Shown here one piece after another: positions 16,711-26,797 of a DNA stretch of 64,000 nucleotides. The notes beneath the pieces are model-generated. The model made no database searches and was not told where the DNA came from. It saw nothing but the letters and a program-made list of their open reading frames with translations. Source of the DNA: Roseburia_C amylophila (GTDB lineage: Bacteria > Bacillota > Clostridia > Lachnospirales > Lachnospiraceae); contig NZ_JAOQKI010000003.1 of NCBI RefSeq assembly GCF_025567465.1, forward strand, positions 1 through 64,000, written 5' to 3'. The stretch's first letter is position 1, and the number at the start of each line of letters is the position of its first letter. The position numbers and the translations under genes were made by a program.

Positions 16711-17418
16711 ATGAATAAAATCCAGAATATAAAAGTCCTTTTTTGGGATATTGATAATACACTGCTTGATTTTGATGCGGGAGCAGAAGATTCCATGAAA
16801 CAGGCATTTGCAGATTTGGGGCTGGAGTTTAAACCGGAAATGTTTAATGTTTTTCAGGAAGAAAATCATATTATCTGGGACAAAATCGAAAAGGGTGAAT
16901 TATCAAGGGAAGACATTCCCTATGTCCGCTGGCAGATTATATTAAAACGGCTGGGATTAAAAGCCGATGGTGTGGCAATGGATCATGTGTTCCGAAGCTA
17001 TCTTCATAATAGTGCAGTGCCGGTGAGCGGTGCATTGGAAACATTGGAAGCTTTAGCAGGAAAATACATATTCTGTGCGGCAAGCAACGGACCGTATGAG
17101 CAGCAGCTAAACCGCCTGGAACGAGGCGGCATGCGTAAATATTTTACACATTGCTTTGTTTCGGAAAAGGTTGGCGTAGAGAAACCGAGCCTTCGTTTTT
17201 TTGAAAAATGTATGGAAGAATTGCCTGGAATTGAACCGGAAGAATGCCTGATGATAGGTGATTCCCTGACAGCAGATATTGCAGGAGGGCATGCTGCAGG
17301 ACTTAAAACCTGTTGGTATCATCCGGAAGATGCCATAACCAATGAAAAGTTAAGAGAGTTAGAGCAGCAGGCAGATTACAGAGTAGAAAAATTGGTGGAT
17401 TTGACAAAAAAATTATAG
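16711..17418 (+). CDS. HAD-superfamily hydrolase, YjjG type
   Basis: A 235-aa phosphatase with HAD motif I as FWDIDNTLLDFDAG, a helical cap, motif II in CAASNG, the motif III lysine in VGVEKPS and motif IV LMIGDSLTADIAGG. The pattern matches the YjjG noncanonical pyrimidine nucleotidase subgroup, which removes phosphate from nucleotides, though HAD substrate ranges overlap. It begins 32 bp after mgtE and may be co-transcribed with it. Confidence 0.82.
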   Translation: MNKIQNIKVLFWDIDNTLLDFDAGAEDSMKQAFADLGLEFKPEMFNVFQEENHIIWDKIEKGELSREDIPYVRWQIILKRLGLKADGVAMDHVFRSYLHNSAVPVSGALETLEALAGKYIFCAASNGPYEQQLNRLERGGMRKYFTHCFVSEKVGVEKPSLRFFEKCMEELPGIEPEECLMIGDSLTADIAGGHAAGLKTCWYHPEDAITNEKLRELEQQADYRVEKLVDLTKKL

Positions 17419-17447
17419 CTTGGATGGGAGAGATTAACAGGAGAAAA

Positions 17448-18392
17448 ATGGAAGACAAGAAAGAAATTATAAAAATCAAAGAACCCATATCAACTGCAAA
17501 TAAGTTTCACTCTTCGGAGCTTTTTTATATTGAAGAGGCAAAATTACCGTTCTCAGCAGGAATTTATACTTTAACGGGGTGTGCGATGCACTGGCATCAT
17601 TCATGGGAAATTTTGTGCCAGTTAGAGGGTGAAGCATATGTAAGATTTGGTGGGGAGAAGATTATTTCAAGACCAGGCGACATCACGGTCATTTCTGGGG
17701 AAGAACCACATGAAACGGAAAAAATTACAAAGCGACATAAAATATTGTTGTTACAGTTTCAAATGGAACCTGTTTTACCCTATTTTTCTGTGGCAAAGGA
17801 ATATCAACACATTCCAAGTATATTATTAGATCCGTTTCGAAAAGTTGGACATTTTAATTTGAGAAGTAAAAAAGTAGAATCCATTATGTGGAAAATAGAG
17901 GGAGAATATAAAAAGAAGATTTTGGGATATGAGATTCGGATACCTGCGTATATTATGGAACTAATGGTATACTTTATGCGAAATGATTATATTTGTGCCA
18001 GAAGACCTGCGACAGAAGTTATGATAGCCTTGGAAAAAATCAGACCTGCGTTGTCTTACATAGAAGAAAATTATCAAAATCATATAGAGTTACAAAATGT
18101 AGCAGAATTGTGTTGCATGAGTATGTATACATTTTGCAGAGTGTTTAAACAGGCAACAGATTATACATTTGTAGAGTATTTAAATCATATCCGATTAAAA
18201 TCTGCAGAAAAATTATTGCTTTCCACAAAACTCCCCATCAGTGAAGTGGCATATGAATCTGGTTTCTCAGGATTGAGCTATTTTAACCGGAAGTTTAAGG
18301 AAGTATATTCTATGGGACCAAGCAGATACCGTAAAATAAGTGGAAATGAAGAAATAAACAACTGTGAGGGTTATCATCATTCCAGAATTTAA
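17448..18392 (+). CDS. AraC-family transcriptional regulator
   Basis: A 314-aa regulator with an N-terminal cupin sensing domain (about 25-120, containing HWHHSWEILCQLEGEAYVRF) and two C-terminal AraC helix-turn-helices (about 210-305, ending in SEVAYESGFSGLSYFNRKFKE). The ATG at 17448 follows CAGGAGAAAA; an in-frame ATG at 17424 lacks a site. It sits at the head of a sugar locus and ends in its own strong terminator, so it probably regulates the solute-binding-protein promoter at 18507. Confidence 0.88.
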   Translation: MEDKKEIIKIKEPISTANKFHSSELFYIEEAKLPFSAGIYTLTGCAMHWHHSWEILCQLEGEAYVRFGGEKIISRPGDITVISGEEPHETEKITKRHKILLLQFQMEPVLPYFSVAKEYQHIPSILLDPFRKVGHFNLRSKKVESIMWKIEGEYKKKILGYEIRIPAYIMELMVYFMRNDYICARRPATEVMIALEKIRPALSYIEENYQNHIELQNVAELCCMSMYTFCRVFKQATDYTFVEYLNHIRLKSAEKLLLSTKLPISEVAYESGFSGLSYFNRKFKEVYSMGPSRYRKISGNEEINNCEGYHHSRI

Positions 18393-18413
18393 AATATAGT
18401 AGTATATAAAGGA

Positions 18414-18457
18414 GACGAAATATACAAAATGTGATTAGTATATTTCGTCTTTTTTTA
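18414..18457 (+). terminator. Terminator of the araC-type gene
   Basis: GACGAAATATAC pairs perfectly with GTATATTTCGTC, followed by T8. Confidence 0.88.
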
Positions 18458-18467
18458 ATTAAAAATG

Positions 18468-18535
18468 TCTTGCGCAAAATAGTGCAAAAATAAAGCAAGA
18501 ATGAAATTGAATCATGAATATAAAATCGTTATATT
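18468..18535 (+). promoter_or_regulatory. Promoter and candidate AraC direct-repeat site
   Basis: TTGAAT (18507-18512), a 17-bp spacer and TATATT (18530-18535). Just upstream, GCGCAAAATA and GTGCAAAAATA (about 18472-18491) form a direct repeat with 10-11-bp spacing, the arrangement AraC proteins bind. The regulator gene is adjacent. Confidence 0.55.
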
Positions 18536-18619
18536 TAAACTACAAAAAGCAAGGAGAATAAAGTAAAAGGCGCCAGGGGAGAAGAACAAAAAAGTATTAG
18601 TGTAAAAGGAGGAAAAAGA

Positions 18620-19897
18620 ATGAAGAGATTAGTTGCAGTACTGTTGTGTATGACAATGGCAGTATCAATTACAGCTTGTGGTAACTCTGAAACAGAAAAT
18701 AACAAAGTAGCAGGAACAGAAGCCGGAGATAAACCGGAAAGCATTAGCGTTATTTGTACAACCGACGAAGAAGGACTTTATGAGTATGCTGGAAAGAAGT
18801 ACGAAGAAATGTATGGTGTAAAAGTGAATCTGATTTGTCAGTCCTATGATAGTACACACGAAAAAATTACTACAACATGGACCGGTGGAGGAGATGCGGA
18901 TGTTTGCTATGTAGATATTCCCTGGGTTGCAGAATTTGAAAGTAAGGGAGTAACCATAGACTTAAGTGAATATATGGATGAAGATGTAAAAAACAGTTTG
19001 ATTGAGAGTTCGTTAAATCAGATGATTTATAATGGAAAAACAGAAGCAATTCCGTTTGCAAATGGTGGAAAATGGATGTTTTATAATAAGCAGATGTTAG
19101 CGGATGCTGGATATGAGGAGCCACCAAAAACATGGGATGAATTAAAAGAAATGTCTCAGGATATGATGGATAAAGGCATTTGCAAGTATGGTATTGCGTG
19201 GGGGGCATCCCAGGCAGAAGGTTTGATTTGTGATTTGACAACCATGATTTACAGTTTTGGCGGAACATGGCAGAAAGAAGATGGCTCATTTGACATCAAC
19301 AGTGAAAGTGCAAATAATGCAGTACAGTTTATGTATGATTCTATGCAGGATGGATGGGCAGATCCAGCATCAATTACCTACACGGACAGAGATTGCCTGG
19401 ATCCATTCATGGCAGGAGATACAGCATTTGTTATGAATTGGGCTTATGTGTATGGATATGCAAATAATCCAGAAAATTCTACTGTTGCAGGAAATGTAGA
19501 TGTATGCTTAATGCCTGGAACTGATAAAGCAGAAAGTGCTTCAGTAACTGGTGGCGGTGGCTTCGGAGTATTATCTACCTCAAAATATCCGGAGTATGCA
19601 TATAAATATATTGAGTTATTTACTAGTGAGGATATTCAGAAATATGCATATGAGAATTATAATGTACTGCCGACAATTGATGCATTATATAAAGATGAGA
19701 ATCTGGTGGCTGAACATGAAGAGCTGGCTAAGTTTTATCCGCAGTTTGCAACAGCACATCCAAGACCTCAGCTTGCTGATTATAGTGAGTGGTCTAATAC
19801 AGTACAACCATTATTTTCGGCAGCACTGTCAGGTTCAACTTCAATAGAGGATGCACTAAATCAGGCAGAAGAAGTATCAGAAAGTTTTGTGAATTAA
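18620..19897 (+). CDS. Carbohydrate ABC transporter substrate-binding lipoprotein
   Basis: A 425-aa extracellular solute-binding protein of family 1 (SBP_bac_1) with a lipoprotein signal (ITAC, Cys20) and mature domain opening with ISVICTTDEEG. Motifs such as YNKQMLADAGYEEPPKTWDE are typical of sugar-binding members. Two MalF/MalG-type permease genes follow, but no ATPase gene is nearby; a shared MsmK-like ATPase elsewhere is likely, as in many Firmicutes. The adjacent GH94 phosphorylase suggests a beta-linked oligosaccharide ligand. Confidence 0.9.
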   Translation: MKRLVAVLLCMTMAVSITACGNSETENNKVAGTEAGDKPESISVICTTDEEGLYEYAGKKYEEMYGVKVNLICQSYDSTHEKITTTWTGGGDADVCYVDIPWVAEFESKGVTIDLSEYMDEDVKNSLIESSLNQMIYNGKTEAIPFANGGKWMFYNKQMLADAGYEEPPKTWDELKEMSQDMMDKGICKYGIAWGASQAEGLICDLTTMIYSFGGTWQKEDGSFDINSESANNAVQFMYDSMQDGWADPASITYTDRDCLDPFMAGDTAFVMNWAYVYGYANNPENSTVAGNVDVCLMPGTDKAESASVTGGGGFGVLSTSKYPEYAYKYIELFTSEDIQKYAYENYNVLPTIDALYKDENLVAEHEELAKFYPQFATAHPRPQLADYSEWSNTVQPLFSAALSGSTSIEDALNQAEEVSESFVN

Positions 19898-19903
19898 ATA
19901 GAG

Positions 19904-19935
19904 AATGGCAGGTAGGTAAACTGCCTGCCATTTTT
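19904..19935 (+). terminator. Intercistronic terminator after the binding-protein gene
   Basis: AATGGCAGG pairs with CCTGCCATT and is followed by T5. It lies between the binding-protein gene and the first permease gene, consistent with excess production of the binding protein and partial readthrough. Confidence 0.82.
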
Positions 19936-19952
19936 AATATGAGGGTAAGAAT

Positions 19953-20840
19953 ATGAAGAGGAAGAATAAATCAAGTATATCACAAGCAAGAACTGCTTAT
20001 GGAATGATTACTCCTGCCATGCTGATTATCATGGGATTAGGATTATTTCCTGTTTTGTTTACATTGTGGTTCAGCTTAAATGATGTAAATCCAGGTAGTC
20101 TTGTAACGAAATTTGTTGGATTAAAGAATTATGCAGAAGTTATGAGTACCCATGCATTTTGGAATTCTTTAAAAATTACTTTATATTTTTCAGTTGTATC
20201 AGTGATAATTCAGATTATATTGGGAACACTTACAGCATTATTGCTGAATCAAAATTTTAAGGGAAGAGGCTTTGTGCGTGGAATTATTCTGATTCCATGG
20301 GCAGTGCCAACGATTGTAAATGCAAATTTGTGGAAATGGATTTTTAATGCGAACGCAGGAATTTTGAATAAAGTATTATTAAAATTACATTTGATAGATG
20401 AAAATATAGTCTGGCTTGGAAGTGGTAAGCTTGCAATTAATATGATTATATTATCAGATACATGGAAGATGCTTCCACTTGTTATCATTATGCTGCTTGC
20501 AGGACTCCAGACCGTGTCTAATGATGCAAAGGAGGCATCAATTATAGACGGGGCAAATGCATGGCAGAGATTTAAAGTAGTGTATTTTCCTGCATTAAAG
20601 CCAATGTATATAGTGGTTCTTGTTTTGCGTACAATTCAGACGATTCGAGTTTTTGATATTGTATATTCGTTGACGTCAGGTGGACCAAATGACAGTACAC
20701 AGGTAGTAAGCTTTTATGCGTATCATGAAATCTTTGATTACTTACATTATGGTAAAGGTTCGGCAATATGCGTAATTATAGCAGTTGTTATATTGTTATT
20801 GAGCCTTCTTTACCTGAAAGCAGGAAAAACGGAGGATTAA
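19953..20840 (+). CDS. Sugar ABC transporter permease, MalF type
   Basis: A 295-aa membrane permease with six hydrophobic segments and the EAA motif region DAKEASIIDGANAWQRFKVVYFPALKP near residues 190-217, which contacts the ATPase. GAGGG precedes the ATG. The MalG-type partner gene starts three bases after its stop codon. It forms the import channel together with that partner. Confidence 0.92.
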   Translation: MKRKNKSSISQARTAYGMITPAMLIIMGLGLFPVLFTLWFSLNDVNPGSLVTKFVGLKNYAEVMSTHAFWNSLKITLYFSVVSVIIQIILGTLTALLLNQNFKGRGFVRGIILIPWAVPTIVNANLWKWIFNANAGILNKVLLKLHLIDENIVWLGSGKLAINMIILSDTWKMLPLVIIMLLAGLQTVSNDAKEASIIDGANAWQRFKVVYFPALKPMYIVVLVLRTIQTIRVFDIVYSLTSGGPNDSTQVVSFYAYHEIFDYLHYGKGSAICVIIAVVILLLSLLYLKAGKTED

Positions 20841-20843
20841 GAT

Positions 20844-21701
20844 ATGAATCGAACGGTAAAGAGAAGAATAGGAAGGATATTATTATATTTGGCAGTGATA
20901 TTATTGGTTCTTTGGACGCTATTGCCAATTATCTGGATGTTTATATCCAGTATCATATCAGAAAATGAATTGTTAAGTAGTGACAAAATACTGCCTACAT
21001 CAATTACCTGGGAACGATACAAAATGTTATTGTGGGATAAAAATCCAACAAAACAAGTTGAAGTATTCCGAATGGCAATAAAAAACAGTTGCATTGTTGC
21101 GGGTACAACAACAGTAATTAGTCTTGTATTAGGTGCAGTGGCATCCTATGCGTTTGCAAGATTACGCTTTCGAATGAAAAAACCAATGTTATTTGGAGTA
21201 ATGTTTTTTCAGCTGCTACCACCAATTGCATTGGTAATACCGTATTATATCATGATTAGCCGGATGGGGCTGCTGGATCATTTGGGAACATTAATATTAA
21301 TTAATACAAATGCAGTTCTTGCCTATGTAATCTGGGTCTTGAACGGATATTTTAAATCGGTTCCATTTGAACTTGAAGAAGCGGGACGGGTAGATGGTTG
21401 TAGTTGGAATCAGGTGTTTTGGAAAATTATTATGCCGACAGCATTACCGGGATATGTTGCAGTAGGTGTTCTTGCATTCCTTATGGCATGGGATGAATTT
21501 CTGTATGCATTAATTTTTACTACATCAAAAACTTCGAAGACATTAACGGTTGCGGTATCAGAGTTTGGAACAAAGTATGGAATTGATTATGGAATGATGA
21601 TGACTGCAGGATTGCTGGCTACAGTTGTACCAATGGTATTAGCACTAATTTTCCAAAGATATATTGTAGGAGGATTAACGGCAGGAGCGGTTAAGGGTTA
21701 A
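20844..21701 (+). CDS. Sugar ABC transporter permease, MalG type
   Basis: A 285-aa permease with an N-terminal transmembrane segment, central membrane domain and the EAA loop ELEEAGRVDGCSWNQVFWKI (about residues 177-196). It is translationally close-coupled to the MalF-type gene upstream. GH94 follows 16 bp downstream, showing that uptake and phosphorolysis are co-expressed. Confidence 0.92.
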   Translation: MNRTVKRRIGRILLYLAVILLVLWTLLPIIWMFISSIISENELLSSDKILPTSITWERYKMLLWDKNPTKQVEVFRMAIKNSCIVAGTTTVISLVLGAVASYAFARLRFRMKKPMLFGVMFFQLLPPIALVIPYYIMISRMGLLDHLGTLILINTNAVLAYVIWVLNGYFKSVPFELEEAGRVDGCSWNQVFWKIIMPTALPGYVAVGVLAFLMAWDEFLYALIFTTSKTSKTLTVAVSEFGTKYGIDYGMMMTAGLLATVVPMVLALIFQRYIVGGLTAGAVKG

Positions 21702-21717
21702 GAAAAAGGAGTAAAGA

Positions 21718-24453
21718 ATGGAACACGGATTTAAGTGGAATTTTATTGACAAAAAAGGGACGTTTGTTTGTGAAAATGCCCGGGAAGTAAATCAATTATA
21801 TTTTCCTATATGCAATGAGGCTGGAATGAAAGCATCGGTGACACCCTGCTTAAATGGAGATGCCAAAAAGAATCAAAATGAATTTTTGTATCTGCCAGTT
21901 TCAGTAGAGGACTTACATAATAATCGTTCTGGAAGAAATTTCTGGGTTTATACAAAAGAGCAGGGAGCATTTTCTGTGGTGGGAAATTCTGCAAGACAGA
22001 GAGCAGAGCATTGTTTTAAGGATGAAGAAAAATGGAATAAAATAGAGTGCGGATTGCTATATCACAGCTTGTATTATACAATTCCTGAATTGAAATTAAA
22101 CTGTATTTTTACAACGTTTTGTCCGGCAAATGAGGATGTAGTAGAAATTAACAGGGTTATTCTGGAAAATTACGGGTCAGAGATTCTGGAATTTGTGCCA
22201 ACAGCGGCATTCCCTATTTTTGGACGATCGGCAGATAATTTAAGAGATCATAGACATGCAACATCACTGATGCAGAGGATAACATTGGAAGAAAACGGGA
22301 TTGTTGTAAAGCCAACGATACACCATGATGAAAGAGGTCATGAACCGAATGATACAAGTTATTTTGTATATGGATCAGATGAAAGCGGGCAGGCAGCAGT
22401 AGAAATGTTCCCTACAGTAGAGGAGTTTATTGGAAAGGGAGGAACATTGGACTGGCCTGGAACAGTAGTAGAAAATAGTATACCAGAACATGATATGACA
22501 TATCGGAAAGATGGTATGGAATGCATTGGCGCAATGCGTTTTGCAAAGGTACGGTTAGCACCAGGCGAGAAAAAAGAATATATTATCTGCGCTGGAATTA
22601 CTGAAAAAGAAAATTTTAACAAGGAGTTTGAAAAGTATAACAGTAAAGAAAAGGTTGAAGCTGCGTGGAAACAAAATGAAGAGCATTGGAATGGAGAAGC
22701 TGACAAGATAAAATTTCAGGGCAATTCAGATAAGTTTGATGGCTGGTTAAGGTGGGTAAGTATACAGCCTGTTTTAAGAAAAATATATGGTTGTTCATTT
22801 CTTCCATATCATGATTATGGAAGAGGTGGTCGCGGGTGGAGAGATTTGTGGCAGGATTATCTGACATTATTATTACAAAATCCAATGCGGGTTCGAAGTG
22901 TTTTTGTTCATAACATGAAAGGTGTCAGACTGGATGGAAGTAATGCAACTATTATTTTGGACGGTGAGGGCAATTTTCAGGCAGACAGAAACAAAATATC
23001 CAGAGTTTGGATGGATCATGGTGTCTGGCCATTATTTACACTGTTGTTATATATGAATCAAACTGGAGATATTTCTATTTTAGATGAAGAAGTGTCTTAC
23101 TGGAAAGATGCACAAATTGAAAGAGCGAAAAGGATTGACACAAATTGGAAAAAAGAAGATGGAAATAGTCAAAAGACAAAGGATGGTGAATGTTATACCG
23201 GAACAATATTAGAGCATTTACTTTTAGAAAATTTAATTTGCAGCTTAAATATTGGAGAACATGGGAATATAAAGCTTGAAGATGGGGATTGGAATGATCA
23301 GTTGGATATGGCTCCGGATAAAGGGGAAACAATACCATTTACGGCTTTTTATGGAAAAAATATATGTGATATAGCAGATTTACTTGAGATTCAAATAGAG
23401 AAAGAAGACCGAAAAACGATTTCTGTATTTGAAGAAATGGAAGTACTGCTTGAGGGATTAAAGGAAAAGGAACCCCAAAAAGAAGTGGAAGTATTAAAGA
23501 AATATTATGAACACATAAGATTTGGAATAAGCGGAAAAAAGAAAAAAATACCGGTTTTAGAATTAAAAGATATGTTGCGCTGGAAAGGAAAACAATTATT
23601 GCAGCAGGTCCGAGAAAATGAATGGATTGAATTATCATCAAAAGAAGGCTTTTTTAATGGTTATTATAACAATGATGGAAATGCAGTTGATGGAATTCTT
23701 GGAGATGGAAAATTGCGATTTGGATTGACAGCCCAGACCTTTTCTATTATGTCAGGGGCGGCAACGGATGAACAGGTTCAAAAAACAATCCATGCTGTAA
23801 ATAATTATCTTCCAGATAAAAATACCGGAGGAATCAGGCTGACGTTACCATTGGGAGATAATACCTGGAATTTTGGAAGAGGATTTGCACTTATTTATGG
23901 AGAAAAAGAAAATGGTGGCATGTTTAGTCATATGACAACTATGTATGCTTATGCGTTATATAGCAGAGGGTATGCAAGGGAAGGTTATCAGATTATAAAA
24001 TCTATTTATGAACTTTCTACAAATACACAAATGGCACAAATATATCCTGGTGTACCGGAATATATCAGCAGTAGAGGAAGGGGAATGTATTCCTATGTTA
24101 CTGGTGCAGGAAGCTGGACAATTTTTCTGATGCTGACACAGGTATATGGCATACGTGGACAACTTGGAGACTTATTAATTGAACCAAAACTAGTAAAGGA
24201 GCAGTATGATTCCGGTGAAGTTTTAACAGTAGACACATTATTTGCGGAAAAAGAAGTATGTGTTTCCTTTTATAACAGAAAACATTTGGATTATGGAGAA
24301 TATCAGTTGGGTGAACTTAGCATAAATGGAGAAGTATGGAAGAATCAGATAAATAGTACCTCTGTTGTGCTACATCAGGCTGAACTGGAAGAAAAGCTTA
24401 TAGCAGGTAGGAAAAATCAAATTTGTATCGAATTAGTGGAAAGGAAGGGATGA
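21718..24453 (+). CDS. GH94-type glycoside phosphorylase
   Basis: A 911-aa cytosolic enzyme without signal peptide, resembling cellobiose/chitobiose-type phosphorylases. It has an N-terminal beta-sandwich domain (about 1-290) and an alpha/alpha barrel. Family landmarks are WRDLWQDYL near residue 380 and the catalytic-region DWND motif (residues 524-527, Asp530 after it). These enzymes cleave beta-glucosidic bonds with phosphate, releasing a sugar 1-phosphate. The disaccharide specificity is not readable from sequence. It is longer than the roughly 800 residues usual for cellobiose phosphorylase, with extra helical sequence around 555-640. AAAAAGGAG precedes the start. Confidence 0.8.
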   Translation: MEHGFKWNFIDKKGTFVCENAREVNQLYFPICNEAGMKASVTPCLNGDAKKNQNEFLYLPVSVEDLHNNRSGRNFWVYTKEQGAFSVVGNSARQRAEHCFKDEEKWNKIECGLLYHSLYYTIPELKLNCIFTTFCPANEDVVEINRVILENYGSEILEFVPTAAFPIFGRSADNLRDHRHATSLMQRITLEENGIVVKPTIHHDERGHEPNDTSYFVYGSDESGQAAVEMFPTVEEFIGKGGTLDWPGTVVENSIPEHDMTYRKDGMECIGAMRFAKVRLAPGEKKEYIICAGITEKENFNKEFEKYNSKEKVEAAWKQNEEHWNGEADKIKFQGNSDKFDGWLRWVSIQPVLRKIYGCSFLPYHDYGRGGRGWRDLWQDYLTLLLQNPMRVRSVFVHNMKGVRLDGSNATIILDGEGNFQADRNKISRVWMDHGVWPLFTLLLYMNQTGDISILDEEVSYWKDAQIERAKRIDTNWKKEDGNSQKTKDGECYTGTILEHLLLENLICSLNIGEHGNIKLEDGDWNDQLDMAPDKGETIPFTAFYGKNICDIADLLEIQIEKEDRKTISVFEEMEVLLEGLKEKEPQKEVEVLKKYYEHIRFGISGKKKKIPVLELKDMLRWKGKQLLQQVRENEWIELSSKEGFFNGYYNNDGNAVDGILGDGKLRFGLTAQTFSIMSGAATDEQVQKTIHAVNNYLPDKNTGGIRLTLPLGDNTWNFGRGFALIYGEKENGGMFSHMTTMYAYALYSRGYAREGYQIIKSIYELSTNTQMAQIYPGVPEYISSRGRGMYSYVTGAGSWTIFLMLTQVYGIRGQLGDLLIEPKLVKEQYDSGEVLTVDTLFAEKEVCVSFYNRKHLDYGEYQLGELSINGEVWKNQINSTSVVLHQAELEEKLIAGRKNQICIELVERKG

Positions 24454-24457
24454 TGTG

Positions 24458-26752
24458 ATGGAACTTAAATTTCCGGTGGGATTAGAAAAAAATGAAGTTT
24501 TAATAGAAAGGGACGGAATAAAAATAGAAGTACCGTGGCCGGTTCAGATTCAGATTTTAAAGGAAAGAAACAAGAAAGCAAAGTATGATGTAATAAGAAA
24601 TGAAAAAAACATTTATATTGCAGAAGCAGACGTAGAAGTAAATAAAGAAAATAGATTTCATATTACTGATATGTGGGAACAAAATACAAATAATATAAAA
24701 TTGAGCAGAAAGGTGGCCTGCATTTCAGCAGAAAAAGAGACTGCTATCCGGATATCTACGGAATTCCATTGTAAATCAAAACATGCAAAAAATTTTGACG
24801 ATTATCAATTTGTAATACCGGGAGCTTTTTATAATAAGAATGATACAGACCAGAATGGACAGGATGATTATCTTGGAACTTTCGAGCAGGATTATAAGGA
24901 TGATAGAAATCCAAATTTGTCAGTGACAGGATTTGCAAAAAATGACAAGCAATTTATTTCACTAATTCGGGCAGATATTCCAAAGGTGGATACTACAATA
25001 ACCAGAAAACAGATAGCGGAAAGGCATTTTGTTCATAATACAGATATTGGATCCCTGGGAATTGCACCGTCTGCAAATAGAATGGAAGAATTTTTGTTAC
25101 GTTGTGATTATCCATTTTATGAAAGAAATTCATTTTGCTTAAATGTAGATGGATCGGAGTGGGCTGCATATCGAAAGATAAAACAGGGAGAAGAATTGGA
25201 AGTTTCATATATCCTGCAGTTTGGAGAAGCTGAAAATCTGACAGAAGCATCGTGGAAGACGAGCGTATTTCAGATGGAACGAATTCTTAATGATGATATC
25301 AGGCATCCATTTAGTTTAGAAGAAACAATACCATACAGAAGAGACTTATTACACAATAGTTTTAGAGATTTTCCGGAAAAGAAAAATCATCCTTGTGGTT
25401 ATGTGTGTCATTTCTCGCCGAGAGAAAATTATGGAAATCAAAACGTACTGGAATATGGATTTTCCGGAAATCAGACTATGGTTTGCTATGAAATGTTTCG
25501 GGCTGCAGAAGAAACAGGAAAGGAAGAATATAGGGAAAGGGCATTAAAAACAATACAATTTTTTGTGGAACACTGTATTGCAGAAAGTGGTTTGCCGAAT
25601 GCGATGTACAGTGTAGAAAAAGAAGAATTTGTTTATTGGTGGACTGGCGTATTAATGCCATTTCAGTATTCGGAAAACAGAGAAGAATTAGAAAAATTTC
25701 TGGGCAATCAGGTCGTAGGTGCAATGATGGGAATTGCAGAAAAATTAAAAGGAACAAAAGGAAATTATTGCCGGACTATGACGGAGGCTATGTATTATTT
25801 AATGCTCTGTTTTCTTGAGGAAAAGGAAAATGGAACATTACATAAAGACTGGCTGGATGTAGTGGTTGCATTTTGTGATAAAATGATTGAAATTCAGAAT
25901 ACAGATGGCTCCTGGTATCGGGCATATACGATGGAAGGTACTCCAATGACTTATCCGGAAGAATGGTTTGGAAGTAATGTGATAGAGCAGGGGTCAGGAA
26001 CAATTTTTCCGGGAGAAGTATTAGCATTAGTACATGAATACACCGGTAATGAGAAATATAGAAGTGCATTGTGTAAAGCTGCTGATTTTATTATGGAACA
26101 TTATATAGAAGATGTTTTATATCTGGGAGGATTAAATGATACAACACATAAAAAGTCTGTAAAGATAGATGCTGTTGGAGTAATGTATAATATGCGGACA
26201 TTGTTGTTGGCTTATGAAACTACCAAAAAAGAACGATATTTGTATGGCGCAAAATCAGCAGCACAGATTCTTGCATCATGGACTTATCTTTGGGATATTC
26301 CGTTTGATGAAAATACACTTCTTGGAAAGAATGATTTTGGAACAACTGGCTGGGCAGGGTGTGATGTTATTCCGGGATGTAGCTATGTGGACGATGAATT
26401 TGTAGAATTCGTACCAGATTTAATGCGAATTGCAGAGTATAGCGGGAATAAAAAACTGGCTATATTGGGAAAAATTGTAACATTAGGAATGCAGCACGGT
26501 TTATCTATGCCACAAAGAATGTATGGATATACAATGCCTGGAATTCAGTGTGAAGGATTTCTGACATCCTTATGGCTTTCTGATACAGATGATTTGGAAT
26601 TTTCGGGAGCTGTAGCAAAAAATAAAGGAGATGATAATGATACTTGTAATGGACTGATAAATGGTCAGGCACTTTACAATCTCGATTCATTAAAAAGAAG
26701 ATATCACACATTAGAGTTTGATAAAATAATTGAGCAGATATTTGCCGAGTAA
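24458..26752 (+). CDS. Six-hairpin glycosidase-like protein, family not assigned
   Basis: A 764-aa protein with a beta-rich N-terminal half (1-290) and a helical C-terminal half (330-760) whose repeated aromatic helices (for example YRERALKTIQFFVEHC and DKMIEIQNTDGSWYRAYT) look like an (alpha/alpha)6 barrel. There is no signal peptide, so it acts in the cytoplasm. I do not recognise its glycoside hydrolase family. The ATG at 24458 is preceded by a GTG in frame; the preceding GH94 gene ends at 24453, so the two are tightly coupled. It probably processes the same imported oligosaccharide. Confidence 0.65.
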   Translation: MELKFPVGLEKNEVLIERDGIKIEVPWPVQIQILKERNKKAKYDVIRNEKNIYIAEADVEVNKENRFHITDMWEQNTNNIKLSRKVACISAEKETAIRISTEFHCKSKHAKNFDDYQFVIPGAFYNKNDTDQNGQDDYLGTFEQDYKDDRNPNLSVTGFAKNDKQFISLIRADIPKVDTTITRKQIAERHFVHNTDIGSLGIAPSANRMEEFLLRCDYPFYERNSFCLNVDGSEWAAYRKIKQGEELEVSYILQFGEAENLTEASWKTSVFQMERILNDDIRHPFSLEETIPYRRDLLHNSFRDFPEKKNHPCGYVCHFSPRENYGNQNVLEYGFSGNQTMVCYEMFRAAEETGKEEYRERALKTIQFFVEHCIAESGLPNAMYSVEKEEFVYWWTGVLMPFQYSENREELEKFLGNQVVGAMMGIAEKLKGTKGNYCRTMTEAMYYLMLCFLEEKENGTLHKDWLDVVVAFCDKMIEIQNTDGSWYRAYTMEGTPMTYPEEWFGSNVIEQGSGTIFPGEVLALVHEYTGNEKYRSALCKAADFIMEHYIEDVLYLGGLNDTTHKKSVKIDAVGVMYNMRTLLLAYETTKKERYLYGAKSAAQILASWTYLWDIPFDENTLLGKNDFGTTGWAGCDVIPGCSYVDDEFVEFVPDLMRIAEYSGNKKLAILGKIVTLGMQHGLSMPQRMYGYTMPGIQCEGFLTSLWLSDTDDLEFSGAVAKNKGDDNDTCNGLINGQALYNLDSLKRRYHTLEFDKIIEQIFAE

Positions 26753-26758
26753 AGTTAT

Positions 26759-26797
26759 AATGCCTCATAGACATTTTATGCGTCTATGAGGCATTTT
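26759..26797. terminator. Terminator of the sugar operon
   Basis: AATGCCTCATAGAC pairs with GTCTATGAGGCATT, a perfect 14-bp stem followed by T4. The stop codon of the minus-strand EamA remnant lies inside it. Confidence 0.85.
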
